The position numbers and the translations under genes were made by a program. The notes beneath the pieces are model-generated. The model did not search any database, was not told the DNA's origin, and worked only from the letters and a program-made list of their open reading frames with translations. A stretch of DNA of 64,000 bases from Oscillospiraceae bacterium (lineage in GTDB: Bacteria > Bacillota > Clostridia > UMGS1840 > HGM11507). This document shows, piece by piece, positions 26,163 through 34,836 of the stretch. Position 1 is the stretch's first letter; the number at the start of each line of letters is the position of its first letter. The stretch covers positions 1 through 64,000 of the forward strand of contig SVKJ01000004.1 of NCBI GenBank assembly GCA_015068525.1, read 5' to 3'.

Positions 26163-27908
26163 TTATATTGTTTTATTTGCTATTTCAACTAAGATATCCT
26201 TTAAGAAATCAGTTGCAGGTAAAGCACCTTTGTCCCCTTCTTTTCTTGAACGAACGGCAACTTTTTCTTCTGCTGCTTCTTTATCCCCTATAACTAACAT
26301 ATAAGGAACTTTTTCAAGTTGTGCTTCTCTTATCTTATAGCCGATTTTTTCGTTACGGGTATCAACCTCAACTCTTATACCGGCATTTTTAAACATCTGC
26401 CCGATTTTTTTCGCATACTCGTGATGAGCATCTGCAATAGGAAGAATTTTAACCTGTGTCGGTGCAAGCCATGTTGGAAATGCCCCTGCATATTTTTCAA
26501 TAAGAAGTGCTAACGTTCTTTCATAACATCCGATTGATGTTCTATGAATAATATAAGGGTTTTTCTTTGTGCCGTCAGAATCAACATATTCCATACCAAA
26601 TTTTTCTGCTAACATCTGGTCAATCTGAATTGTAATTAATGTATCTTCTTTACCATGAACATTCTTAATCTGAATATCAAGTTTAGGACCGTAAAATGCC
26701 GCTTCGCCAATTCCTTCTTTATATGGAATTTCAAGGTGATTTAAGATTTTTTCCATTATACCCTGCGCTTCATCCCATTGTTCTTCGGTTCCTATATATT
26801 TTTCTCTGTCTTCAGGGTCCCACTTAGAAAATCTGTAAGAAACATCTTCATAAAGTCCAAGTGTTTTAAGCATATATATTGCAAGTTCAAGGCAACCTTT
26901 AAATTCATCTTCCAACTGTTCAGGAGTACACATTAAATGACCTTCGGATATGGTAAACTGACGAACTCTTATAAGACCGTGCATTTCGCCTGACGCTTCA
27001 TTTCTAAAAAGAGTTGAAGTTTCGTTATATCTTAAAGGTAAATCCCTGTAAGAACGTTGCTTGTTAAGATATGCCTGATACTGGAACGGACAAGTCATAG
27101 GACGAAGAGCAAAAACTTCCTTATCCTCAGGATCGCCCATAATAAACATTCCGTCCTGATAGTGATCCCAGTGACCTGAAAGTTTATATAAATCACTTTT
27201 TGCCATATAAGGTGTTTTGGTAAGCAACCAACCTTTTTCGGCTTCAGTATCTTCCACAAATCTTTGAAGAGTCTGAATTATCTTGGCACCTTTTGGAAGA
27301 AGTATAGGAAGTCCCTGACCGATTAAATCAGACGTTGTAAAGAGTTCTAATTCTCTTCCCAATTTATTATGATCTCTTTTCTTTGCTTCTTCAAGCTGAG
27401 TCAGATGAGCATTAAGTTCATCTTTTGTAGCAAATGCTGTACCGTAAATTCTTTGAAGCATTTTATTTTTTTCACTGCCTCTCCAGTACGCACCTGTTGA
27501 ACTTAAAAGTTTGTATGCTTTTACTTTACTTGTGTAAGCAACGTGAGGGCCTGCACAAAGGTCGGTAAACTCGCCTTGCTTATAAAAAGAAATAACAGCA
27601 TCAGAAGGTAGGTCGTTTATAAGTTCAATTTTATAAGGCTCATCCTTCATAAGCTCTAATGCTTCTTCTCTTGGAAGTTCAAATCTTTCAATCTTTAAAT
27701 TTTCTTTAACTATTTTTTTCATTTCCGCTTCAATTTGAGAAAGCACATCTTGTGTAAAAGGTATTTCACTGTCAAAATCGTAATAAAATCCGTTATCAAC
27801 TGCAGGACCTATTGCAAGTTTAACATCAGGAAAGAGTCTTTTAACTGCTTGTGCAAGTACGTGAGACGCACTGTGCCTTAAAATCTGAAGTTCATTCATT
27901 TCACTCAT
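26163..27908 (-). CDS. thrS: Threonyl-tRNA synthetase lacking the N-terminal TGS domain
   Basis: The 581-residue enzyme charges tRNA-Thr. Its editing domain has HSASHVLAQAV and CAGPHV, the residues that hydrolyse Ser-tRNA. The class II core has motif 2 in RNEASGEMHGLIRVRQF, zinc ligands in MTCPFQ, SEGHLM and HRTSIG, and motif 3 in IGCYERTLALLIE. The anticodon-binding domain is at the C terminus. ATG 27908 is chosen because AGAGGA precedes it. There is no TGS domain of about 60 residues before the editing domain, and the upstream DNA is the T-box leader, so the loss is real. Confidence 0.95.
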   Translation of the reverse strand: MSEMNELQILRHSASHVLAQAVKRLFPDVKLAIGPAVDNGFYYDFDSEIPFTQDVLSQIEAEMKKIVKENLKIERFELPREEALELMKDEPYKIELINDLPSDAVISFYKQGEFTDLCAGPHVAYTSKVKAYKLLSSTGAYWRGSEKNKMLQRIYGTAFATKDELNAHLTQLEEAKKRDHNKLGRELELFTTSDLIGQGLPILLPKGAKIIQTLQRFVEDTEAEKGWLLTKTPYMAKSDLYKLSGHWDHYQDGMFIMGDPEDKEVFALRPMTCPFQYQAYLNKQRSYRDLPLRYNETSTLFRNEASGEMHGLIRVRQFTISEGHLMCTPEQLEDEFKGCLELAIYMLKTLGLYEDVSYRFSKWDPEDREKYIGTEEQWDEAQGIMEKILNHLEIPYKEGIGEAAFYGPKLDIQIKNVHGKEDTLITIQIDQMLAEKFGMEYVDSDGTKKNPYIIHRTSIGCYERTLALLIEKYAGAFPTWLAPTQVKILPIADAHHEYAKKIGQMFKNAGIRVEVDTRNEKIGYKIREAQLEKVPYMLVIGDKEAAEEKVAVRSRKEGDKGALPATDFLKDILVEIANKTI

Positions 27909-27942
27909 TTTATAACATCCTCTCATTTAATAAGTTGTATTA

Positions 27943-28195
27943 AAAAAACCCCTGAAAAGCCATATAAGACTTTTCAGGGGTGCAAATTAAGCACGGTTCC
28001 ACCCTGATTGCAGAGTTACTGCCACTTCTTTCCTTTAACGATAAGGTTACGGCAAACATTACTAAAAAATTTCGTTCACATTTGCGGCTCCAAAGGGGTG
28101 TTCGCAAATCCGGATTTTAAAAAACTTCCAGCCATGGTTTTTCTCTCTGTAAAAATCTTTGGAATGCTACTGTCTTTATCATTGCCATTAAAACT
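27943..28195 (-). promoter_or_regulatory. T-box leader of thrS
   Basis: On the minus strand the conserved T-box AGGGTGGAACCGTG lies at about 27992-28005. It is followed by a terminator hairpin CCCCTGAAAAG/CTTTTCAGGGG (27949-27980) and a T run. Upstream, the stem I region holds CAGAGAG and GGCTGGAAG motifs. The likely specifier ACC, a threonine codon, lies at 28097-28099 within GAACACCCC. Uncharged tRNA-Thr would pair with both and favour the antiterminator. Confidence 0.93.
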
Positions 28196-28224
28196 ATTTT
28201 AGCACTTTAATTTACATTCGTCAA
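28196..28224 (-). promoter_or_regulatory. Promoter of the T-box-thrS transcript
   Basis: TTGACG (28219-28224) and TAAAAT (28196-28201) are 17 bp apart on the minus strand. The -35 box overlaps the stop end of the prsW gene by a few bases. Confidence 0.72.
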
Positions 28225-29066
28225 GTATTTTTTAAATCAGGGAATTTCTTATAAATTAGTTTTGAAACATAAGTTTCATTATATCCGTCGCCTTTTGACA
28301 TTTTGCTTATTGTTTTAAAAGAAATCACATATAAGAACACAATAAACAAAAGAAACAATACTGTAACAACAGTTGAGCCTATGCTTAAAGAGAAATTATA
28401 TGTCCCATGAATTAAAACAGGAATAACAAGACTTAAAATTTCACAATTTTTGTCAGGAAATTTTTTTGCGTTTTCAGGTACTAATCCCTCATTTTTTAAG
28501 TTATTCATAACATTGTTTGCTTCTTTTAGTATAACAAAACGGGAAAAATAATATCCCATCATAACCGAAAAGAACATATGCCCGGGTACTGATAAAACTG
28601 CACGGGTAAGCGCATTTACCCATCCGTGGTTTGTTACGTATAAAACGTTCTCAAGAGCAGCAAATCCCAAAGAAATAAATACTGCATAAATAAGTCCGTC
28701 AAAAACGCAGTTAAGATTACCTTTCCTTAGTGCAAAAAATCTTAATACAATCCATTTTAAACCTTCCTCAACTAACGCAACACCTACAAAATAATATAAA
28801 AGATTGTAGAAATAGTAAAAATCTACACTATTACAAAAATACGCGTTTGTTTTAAGATGTATTAAACTGAACAAATTATCAATTGCACCTGTAATAGCAC
28901 GTTCTAAAATAACTGCAGGTCCGCAACATAAAACGCCAAGTAAAAATAACTGTATTAAAAATATTAATGGCTCTTTTTCAACCCTGTCTTTCTTATATAC
29001 ATATACGCAAAGCACTATAGCCGGAAGAAGTGCTGCTATGATAAGAAGTTTACTGTTTAAATCCAT
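28221..29066 (-). CDS. prsW: PrsW-family intramembrane metalloprotease
   Basis: This is a 281-residue polytopic membrane protein. The family signature is visible in VALVEEGLKW (Glu pair of the putative metal site), VFDGLIYAVFISLGFAALEN and SVPGHMFFSVMMGYY (His). In Bacillus PrsW cleaves the anti-sigma factor RsiW; here no such partner is adjacent. It begins 11 bp after pnuC in the same direction, so the two may be co-transcribed. Confidence 0.87.
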   Translation of the reverse strand: MDLNSKLLIIAALLPAIVLCVYVYKKDRVEKEPLIFLIQLFLLGVLCCGPAVILERAITGAIDNLFSLIHLKTNAYFCNSVDFYYFYNLLYYFVGVALVEEGLKWIVLRFFALRKGNLNCVFDGLIYAVFISLGFAALENVLYVTNHGWVNALTRAVLSVPGHMFFSVMMGYYFSRFVILKEANNVMNNLKNEGLVPENAKKFPDKNCEILSLVIPVLIHGTYNFSLSIGSTVVTVLFLLFIVFLYVISFKTISKMSKGDGYNETYVSKLIYKKFPDLKNT

Positions 29067-29077
29067 TTAACTCCCCT

Positions 29078-29869
29078 TTAGAAACTAAGTTTCTTACCAT
29101 CAAGTTCTGATTCTTTATGATTTTTTATGTAATTAGTCCATTTAATATAACCATAAGTTGTGTTTGTTAAATAACCGAATTTAAGAACTAAAAGTACCCA
29201 TTGTCCCGAAAGAATATTGATTGCAGTTTCTAAAAATGTGCAGATATACCAGGCAATCCACTGTTCTCTGTATCTTAAGAAAATAAATACTCCGTTTGCA
29301 ATTCCGACTGCAGATGCACAAGCATCAAGATAACATACGATATTTTCTAAAAGTTCGTTTCCGCCGAATAGATCAGTTAAAATATTAAGACCTGAAAGGA
29401 AATAACCTACAACTACAGTCCATAAAACTATTCCTGATATTACGATTGCTGCCATAGTACCGCTTAGTTTTCTGACTTTAGTAAGTTCTTCCTGCTGTTT
29501 GTCAGGATGTCTGTGCCAGTTGATAAAACTTATAATATCAATTGGAAGCCAGAAGAATAATGTTACTGCCATTGTAGCAAATCTGCTTGCAAGAAGTATT
29601 AAAGTAACAATTTCGGTAATTTCAACAAATACCGATACTATAAAATTCCACTTACTTTGTTTTGAAATAAGAAGTTCGCAAAGTATGTTTAAGAAGATAT
29701 CAGCAAGATACAATGCCATAAAGATTTTACCGTTAATACCGTTCATATCTTCTTCAGGAAATACAAATGCAAATACTACCGATAATATTAAAATTGAAAA
29801 GAACCATATCTTTTCATAAAGTGTAAAAAAGTTCCATATATCTTTTAATTTTTGTAAAGTTTTTTTCAT
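29078..29869 (-). CDS. pnuC: PnuC-family nicotinamide riboside/vitamin transporter
   Basis: The 263-residue membrane protein has about seven hydrophobic segments. The C-terminal PnuC pattern is present: REQWIAWYICTFLETAINI, SGQWVLLVLKFGYL and TNTTYGYIKWTNYI. PnuC proteins let ribosylated vitamins enter by facilitated diffusion, trapped by phosphorylation. The transcript has a leader with a small ORF and a strong promoter. The substrate is inferred from family and could be another vitamin. Confidence 0.82.
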   Translation of the reverse strand: MKKTLQKLKDIWNFFTLYEKIWFFSILILSVVFAFVFPEEDMNGINGKIFMALYLADIFLNILCELLISKQSKWNFIVSVFVEITEIVTLILLASRFATMAVTLFFWLPIDIISFINWHRHPDKQQEELTKVRKLSGTMAAIVISGIVLWTVVVGYFLSGLNILTDLFGGNELLENIVCYLDACASAVGIANGVFIFLRYREQWIAWYICTFLETAINILSGQWVLLVLKFGYLTNTTYGYIKWTNYIKNHKESELDGKKLSF

Positions 29870-29914
29870 AAAAATTTTCTCCTTTTTTTATCAATTGTTT
29901 ATTAGTTATAAAAT

Positions 29915-30031
29915 TTAAAAAAGAGAAATTTGGGGTGGAGAATTTGTTCCCTGACCGTGTGCTCTTTTTTTACACCTTTTAAGTCCGCCAAACCACGGCA
30001 CTGTTTTGTAATTAAGTTTTTTTAGTTTCAC
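29915..30031 (-). CDS. 38-codon leader ORF upstream of pnuC
   Basis: A GTG start at 30031 follows AGGAGG (30042-30047) by 10 nt and opens 38 codons ending in TAA at 29915. The product is basic: KLKKLNYKTVPWFGGLKRCK, then KRAHGQGTNSPP. I do not recognise it. Bases 30036-30043, overlapping the ribosome-binding site, are perfectly complementary to 29934-29941 near the end of the ORF (GGTGGAGA with TCTCCACC). That would hide the site in a hairpin. It may be a regulatory leader peptide, or the ORF may be incidental to an RNA switch controlling pnuC. Confidence 0.5.
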   Translation of the reverse strand: MKLKKLNYKTVPWFGGLKRCKKRAHGQGTNSPPQISLF

Positions 30032-30063
30032 TTACTCTCCACCTCCTGTTTTTTAATAGATTA

Positions 30064-30092
30064 ATTATAAAATATTTAAAAAAATTTGTCAA
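30064..30092 (-). promoter_or_regulatory. Consensus promoter of the leader ORF-pnuC transcript
   Basis: On the minus strand a perfect TTGACA (30087-30092) and a perfect TATAAT (30064-30069) are 17 bp apart. This is among the best promoters in the window. Confidence 0.8.
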
Positions 30093-30113
30093 TCTTTAGC
30101 AAATTTTAATTTT

Positions 30114-30146
30114 AAAAAACAGCCAGATTACACTGACTGTTTTTTA
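30114..30146 (-). terminator. Terminator of the spoIIIA operon
   Basis: AAAAAACAG-CAG and CTG-CTGTTTTTT pair around ATTACA, just after the spoIIIAH stop. The A run gives a T tail on the minus strand. Confidence 0.75.
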
Positions 30147-30156
30147 AGCTGACATT

Positions 30157-30690
30157 TTATTTTATTTCATTGATACTTATTTTATCTGCACCTATTCCCG
30201 TTTCGTTAATTACAACATCTCTTATTTTTGCAACATCTGACGGTTCAAGTCCGTCTGTAAGCACTGATATAGTTACTCTTTCATCATTAATAAATGCACT
30301 TACGTTTTTAAAACCTTTATTCATAAGAATATTTTCAATATTGCCCTCTTTTTCAATATTCTTTGCAATTTTTAACATCTCGGTCTGGGCAGTTTTTTTA
30401 GCCTCATAATCTGCATTTTCATTTTCTGAAACTTCTTTTATAAGTGCTATTGCTTCACTTCGTGCTTTATCCTTATTGGTTTTTGATAAGTTAAAGTAAT
30501 CCTCTTTTGCATTATCAGGAGCACTCACAAACTGCGCTTCCCCATAATTTTCAACACTATCTTCAATATTCTTTGCAACCGGCTGATTTTCACTTTCCTT
30601 ATCTATATACACATAATTTATGTACCCTGCCACAACAAGAATAAGTGCCATAGCAACTGTTACTATTTGTTTCTTTTTTACTACCATCAT
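30157..30690 (-). CDS. spoIIIAH: Stage III sporulation protein AH
   Basis: SpoIIIAH is the mother-cell membrane protein whose outer domain binds SpoIIQ of the forespore. The 177-residue protein has one N-terminal TM helix (VTVAMALILVVAGYINYVYI), a linker, and a YscJ/FliF-like domain in its last about 100 residues (MLKIAKNIEKEGNIENILMN). It is the last gene of the spoIIIA operon, 5 bp after spoIIIAG. Confidence 0.9.
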   Translation of the reverse strand: MMVVKKKQIVTVAMALILVVAGYINYVYIDKESENQPVAKNIEDSVENYGEAQFVSAPDNAKEDYFNLSKTNKDKARSEAIALIKEVSENENADYEAKKTAQTEMLKIAKNIEKEGNIENILMNKGFKNVSAFINDERVTISVLTDGLEPSDVAKIRDVVINETGIGADKISINEIK

Positions 30691-30695
30691 TTTTG

Positions 30696-31208
30696 TTATC
30701 TCCTATCATTTATTACTACTTCAATTTTATGTATTTCAACGCCCAAAGCCTTTGATGTTAAAGAATATATCGTTTCTTTCATTCCTTTTTTGCTACAGTC
30801 GGCAACAATTGACACCCCCTTAATTTCAGGACTTATTTCCCTTCTTAAAACAGGAATTTCATTTCCATCAAGGCGCGTTGTAACAATTTTTGTATCACTT
30901 CTTACATTGCTCTCATCTATATCTTCGCTTTTGTTTTTATAATATTCTTTAACACCACTGTCAGAATAGCATATCATTACATTTACATTCTTTATTCCCT
31001 CAACTGATGTAAGAATATTTTCAAGCCTTTCCTCTTCATATATACCTAAATCTTTTTTTGCATTCTCATCGTTAACCCTATTTTTATTTGAAGTTCCCGA
31101 AGGAAGTACAATAAGAATAATTCCTGCTATAAGCAACCCCAAAACAAGTAAATTCTTTTTACTTTTAGTATATTTTAATATATTTTCTTTTATGTTAGAA
31201 AAGTCCAT
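30696..31208 (-). CDS. spoIIIAG: Stage III sporulation protein AG
   Basis: SpoIIIAG forms the large ring of the feeding-tube channel between mother cell and forespore. The 170-residue protein has a TM helix near residues 19-36 (LLVLGLLIAGIILIVL), followed by a ring-building domain with EERLENILTSVEGIKNVNVM and the C-terminal GVSIVADCSKKGMKETIYSL. Position in the operon confirms the call. Confidence 0.9.
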   Translation of the reverse strand: MDFSNIKENILKYTKSKKNLLVLGLLIAGIILIVLPSGTSNKNRVNDENAKKDLGIYEEERLENILTSVEGIKNVNVMICYSDSGVKEYYKNKSEDIDESNVRSDTKIVTTRLDGNEIPVLRREISPEIKGVSIVADCSKKGMKETIYSLTSKALGVEIHKIEVVINDRR

Positions 31209-31233
31209 TATTTTCTCCTCTTAGTCAATTTAT

Positions 31234-31665
31234 CTAAACACTGATAATATTTGTATCAAGTCCGAAACTTTCAGTAAGTATTCTTAATACTTTGTCTTTT
31301 TCTTTCTTATCTTTAAGGTCTATTTTTATTTTAGTTATTGTAAGGTTGTTGTCGCATCTTACATAAACATCTAAAACGCTGATATTATTTTTTAAAAGTT
31401 CTTCTTTAATATTTTTTTCATAAATATCTATAAGTTCTTTTTCTGCCTCTGTTACAGTTAAATCAGTTATCATTTCAGCCTTATCAAGAATTGAAGTATC
31501 AATATTTACAGGGTCTAACAAAAATATATTTTCTATTATTATAAGAAGAACAAATATTCCAAAAACTACGCTTATATATTTTTTAAAACTGCTCCCTGAA
31601 AGAAACATTTCGCAAATAACTGATATAAGACTTATTGCCACAATCATTTTAAACATTTTATCCAC
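31234..31665 (-). CDS. spoIIIAF: Stage III sporulation protein AF
   Basis: The 143-residue protein has two N-terminal TM helices (MIVAISLISVICEMFLS and YISVVFGIFVLLIIIENIF) and a soluble domain of about 85 residues, the layout of SpoIIIAF. The sequence of the family is weakly conserved, so the call leans on order between spoIIIAE and spoIIIAG. Confidence 0.85.
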   Translation of the reverse strand: MDKMFKMIVAISLISVICEMFLSGSSFKKYISVVFGIFVLLIIIENIFLLDPVNIDTSILDKAEMITDLTVTEAEKELIDIYEKNIKEELLKNNISVLDVYVRCDNNLTITKIKIDLKDKKEKDKVLRILTESFGLDTNIISV

Positions 31666-31691
31666 CCGTTTAAGTTTTTTAAAAAACCATT

Positions 31692-32771
31692 TTATCCAAG
31701 CATTATGGCACAGGAAACGACAAACAAAAATGCAACGCTTATTACCGATGCTCCGAGCATGCTTATCGTGCCTGCCGTACTGTCAAGAACTTTTGCTATT
31801 TTTTCATTAGATACTATACGGCTTACAACCGATAGTATATTAAATATAAAACTAACAATATATATCCTTAAAACCGGTACAAACGCAGTAACTATAACCC
31901 CTGCAATCCCTGCTATTCCTGTTGCATTTTTTATTAAAATAAGCGAACTTCCTATAGTTTCAGCACCCTCTGATATGGCTCCACCGACAACTGGAATAAA
32001 ATTTGCAACAACAAATTTTGTTCCTTTTAAGGCAACCGTATCAAAAGAATGAGTAAGTATATTCTGCGCGGACAAAACTGCTGTAAAAAGCGTTATTAAA
32101 AAAATAAGAGTCCATTTTGTAAATTTTAAAATGAGATTTGAAATACTTTTAAACTTCTCTCTTTCAGTTATATTGTCAGTTATATTAAGTGCAAAGGACA
32201 GCATTATAAGAGGAAAAATTCCTTTGTTTATTATAATAATAAGTATACGGGTTAAAAACAGTATAGTAGGATGCATTACCGTATAAGAGGTTACTTTTCC
32301 CATTGTAAGCATAAGCGAATACAAAACAGGTATCATACTGTTGGACATAACATCAATATTTAAAACAGTTTCGCAAAAAAGAGTTGTAATATCCGAAAAC
32401 ACATATATAATTATCCCCGACACTAAAAAATAACACATTATTTCTGCCATATTTATTACGCCTGAAGATGACAAAGAAAGATTAGATACTACCCCCATAA
32501 GTAAAATCGGCACAATAAGAACTAAAAGAATTTTTATATGCTCCCCTGTTTCTTTTAATAAAAGTTCTATGATTTTTTTAAAAATCCCCTTTAGACCAGG
32601 AAGTTCACCTTTCTCTATTATATCGTTTTTAAATTCCTTTATATCAAAATTTTCTATGTTTACAAGTTCCAGTTCATTATCTATTATTTTGCTAAGAGAA
32701 TCGGAAGCGTAAACCGATATATTTAAAAAAATTAAAATAACGGATATCGTAAAAATAATCTTTTTTAGCAT
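31692..32771 (-). CDS. spoIIIAE: Stage III sporulation protein AE
   Basis: This 359-residue protein has an N-terminal signal segment, a short outer region and about seven TM helices, including MGVVSNLSLSSSGVINMAE and FVVANFIPVVGGAISEGAETI. It is a conserved polytopic part of the SpoIIIA channel, needed for late sigma-G activity. Confidence 0.92.
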   Translation of the reverse strand: MLKKIIFTISVILIFLNISVYASDSLSKIIDNELELVNIENFDIKEFKNDIIEKGELPGLKGIFKKIIELLLKETGEHIKILLVLIVPILLMGVVSNLSLSSSGVINMAEIMCYFLVSGIIIYVFSDITTLFCETVLNIDVMSNSMIPVLYSLMLTMGKVTSYTVMHPTILFLTRILIIIINKGIFPLIMLSFALNITDNITEREKFKSISNLILKFTKWTLIFLITLFTAVLSAQNILTHSFDTVALKGTKFVVANFIPVVGGAISEGAETIGSSLILIKNATGIAGIAGVIVTAFVPVLRIYIVSFIFNILSVVSRIVSNEKIAKVLDSTAGTISMLGASVISVAFLFVVSCAIMLG

Positions 32772-32785
32772 TTGTCTTAAGCCCC

Positions 32786-33172
32786 TTAAAGTATAGAAAT
32801 TATCATTTCGGAAAGTGAAGTTATAACAGGAAGTGTTATTATAAAAATTATTATTTTTCCTGCAAGTTCAACTTTTTTTGCCATTGCACTTTCATTAGCA
32901 TCGTAAAAAAGCGCCGCCATATATTCACTTAAATATGCTATTCCTATTATTTTTACTATCGCTTCTATGTAGTCGGGATTAATTTTTGCATCAACTAAAA
33001 TGGCATTAATATTATCAAATACTGTGGTAAATGAATCAGCCAATAATGCCAAAATTATTACTGATGAAACGATAATAAGAATAATCGAATATTCGGGATG
33101 ATATTTCTTTAAAAGGGCACTAAGAAGAACTGTTATTATCCCGATAATAATTATCTTAATAAGTATGCTCAT
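32786..33172 (-). CDS. spoIIIAD: Stage III sporulation protein AD
   Basis: The 128-residue protein has three or four TM helices. The segment IVKIIGIAYLSEYMAALFYDANESAMAKK, around residues 68-97, is the conserved stretch of the family. It overlaps spoIIIAC by 4 bp. Confidence 0.92.
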   Translation of the reverse strand: MSILIKIIIIGIITVLLSALLKKYHPEYSIILIIVSSVIILALLADSFTTVFDNINAILVDAKINPDYIEAIVKIIGIAYLSEYMAALFYDANESAMAKKVELAGKIIIFIITLPVITSLSEMIISIL

Positions 33173-33363
33173 AGTGAAAAAACTGTTTTAATTGTATCAA
33201 AAAGATTTGCTATAACATCTACCATCATATATAAAACCACAACAAGTCCTGCAAGTGTTGTCATCATTGCCTGATCTTCTCTTCCCGACCTTACAAGAAG
33301 TTGATTAAGTACAGCAACGATTATTCCTATTGCGGCAATTTTAAAAATTAAATCTATATCCAT
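33169..33363 (-). CDS. spoIIIAC: Stage III sporulation protein AC
   Basis: A 64-residue protein with two TM helices: DIDLIFKIAAIGIIVAVLNQ at the start and AMMTTLAGLVVVLYMMVDVI later. Length and sequence match SpoIIIAC closely. Its stop overlaps the spoIIIAD start. Confidence 0.93.
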   Translation of the reverse strand: MDIDLIFKIAAIGIIVAVLNQLLVRSGREDQAMMTTLAGLVVVLYMMVDVIANLFDTIKTVFSL

Positions 33364-33372
33364 TCTTTACTC

Positions 33373-33858
33373 CTAAACCAAAAAAATTATTACTATTATA
33401 AAACTGCACATTATAAGAGAAGATGACGATTTCTGATTTTTTTCCTTATCATTTTTTGCTTCTTTAATTCTTCCCTTTAAAAGTTCACCATAAGATTTTA
33501 AACTGTTTATCTGATTTTCATAATCACCTGTTCCAAGACTTTGAAAAAAATCAGATATTATATCGGCATCTTTAGGTAAAATGTTATATTCATAACTTAA
33601 AAGCCTTTCTTTTACTCTATCTGTACCTTTCTTTAAAATAAAATCATAAAAATCACTGTTCCACTCTTCTTTTAACTTTAAGATTATTTCATTAACAGGA
33701 GTTTTTAAAAACGATATTTCATTTATAAAAAATTCAAAGTCTTTTAAAAATCCTTCAAGCACCTTTATTCTGTTATCATATTTTTTCTTAACATCATAAG
33801 AAAAATAAAGTCCGCAAAACAGTATGAAAACAATTCCCATTATCTTAAAATTCATCAT
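33373..33858 (-). CDS. spoIIIAB: Stage III sporulation protein AB
   Basis: The protein of 161 residues begins with one TM helix (IMGIVFILFCGLYFSYD). A helical soluble domain with the conserved KVLEGFLKDFEFFINEISFL segment follows, and a C-terminal TM helix (SLIMCSFIIVIIFLV) ends it. ATG 33858 is chosen because GGTGAAA precedes it; it overlaps the end of spoIIIAA by 14 bp. The protein resembles type II secretion GspF-like membrane proteins. Confidence 0.88.
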   Translation of the reverse strand: MMNFKIMGIVFILFCGLYFSYDVKKKYDNRIKVLEGFLKDFEFFINEISFLKTPVNEIILKLKEEWNSDFYDFILKKGTDRVKERLLSYEYNILPKDADIISDFFQSLGTGDYENQINSLKSYGELLKGRIKEAKNDKEKNQKSSSSLIMCSFIIVIIFLV

Positions 33859-34729
33859 TTTCACCATCCGTAAATTTATAAATCTTATAGTCAAAATTTT
33901 TATCAAGAACAACTATATTTTTAAATGCACTAAATTCTCTTTTGTTTTTTATTTCAAAAATGCCGTCTCCATGAAGTGTGGCAATTATTTTTACACCTCT
34001 TTTAAGTGCATAGGAAATTATATTAAAATCTTCCCTTCCGCCTATCTCATCTGCGATAATAATATCAGAAGATAAACTTCTTACAGCATGTGAAAACCCC
34101 TCCTCTTTTGAATAACCCGAAAGCACAAAAGTCCTTTCACCTACATCGTTATAATCTTTACCCATATAGGAAGATGCAATTTCGTCTCTTTCATCAATCA
34201 AGGCAATTTTTATATTTTTATTCTTTGAAAGAAGCCTTGTTAAATCTCTTAAGAGAGTAGTTTTGCCGCATTTTGGAGGTGAAATTATAAGCGTATTTTC
34301 TATATCCTTATTTTTAAATAGTTTGTTATATACATTTTCATATACACCCTTAAGTTCATTGGCACACCTTATATTTAAACTGCTTATATCCTTAATGTTT
34401 ATAAGTTTTTTATCTTCATAAACTGCTCTTCCTGCGATACCTATTCTATGACCGTTATCAATGGTAATAAACCCGTTTTTTATATCTTCTATATATGCAT
34501 ATAAAGAATTTTTTGTTGCTTTTTTTAAAATGTAATCAACATCTTCTTTTTTTGCAATATAAATTTCATTGTTATAATAAAGGGTATGCTCCTTACTTTT
34601 TATATATATAAATATGGGGCAATTTATTTTTATTCTTATTTCCTCAATTAAACTATCACAAAACGGTTTAAGCGCCTTTATTATACTATCAGGCAAAATA
34701 TTAAAAATACTTTCCATTCTTTTATCCAT
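33845..34729 (-). CDS. spoIIIAA: Stage III sporulation protein AA, ATPase
   Basis: This is the cytoplasmic secretion-type ATPase of the SpoIIIA complex. It shows a Walker A motif in ISPPKCGKTTLLRDL and downstream motifs IALIDERDEIA and DIIIADEIGGREDF. GHRIGIAGRAV is the usual family signature before the ATPase core. ATG 34729 is preceded by AAGGTGAT. It is the first gene of the eight-gene operon; no confident sigma-E promoter was seen between it and 34780. Confidence 0.94.
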   Translation of the reverse strand: MDKRMESIFNILPDSIIKALKPFCDSLIEEIRIKINCPIFIYIKSKEHTLYYNNEIYIAKKEDVDYILKKATKNSLYAYIEDIKNGFITIDNGHRIGIAGRAVYEDKKLINIKDISSLNIRCANELKGVYENVYNKLFKNKDIENTLIISPPKCGKTTLLRDLTRLLSKNKNIKIALIDERDEIASSYMGKDYNDVGERTFVLSGYSKEEGFSHAVRSLSSDIIIADEIGGREDFNIISYALKRGVKIIATLHGDGIFEIKNKREFSAFKNIVVLDKNFDYKIYKFTDGENDEF

Positions 34730-34781
34730 CTTAATCACCTTACTAATTTATATTTAACTTTGTCCAATTTTAGAACATAAG

Positions 34782-34810
34782 TTGATTTTTGAATTATTTA
34801 ATGCTATAAT
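34782..34810 (+). promoter_or_regulatory. Promoter for the exported-protein run
   Basis: TTGATT (34782-34787) and a perfect TATAAT (34805-34810) are 17 bp apart, 26 bp before the TTG start of the lipoprotein gene. Confidence 0.62.
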
Positions 34811-34836
34811 AAGAAAAAAAGAAAGGACTGTTTTCT

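Noticed and set aside
29870..30060. Known NAD riboswitch upstream of pnuC
   Set aside because: I could not match a consensus from memory, so it is reported only as an unclassified leader.
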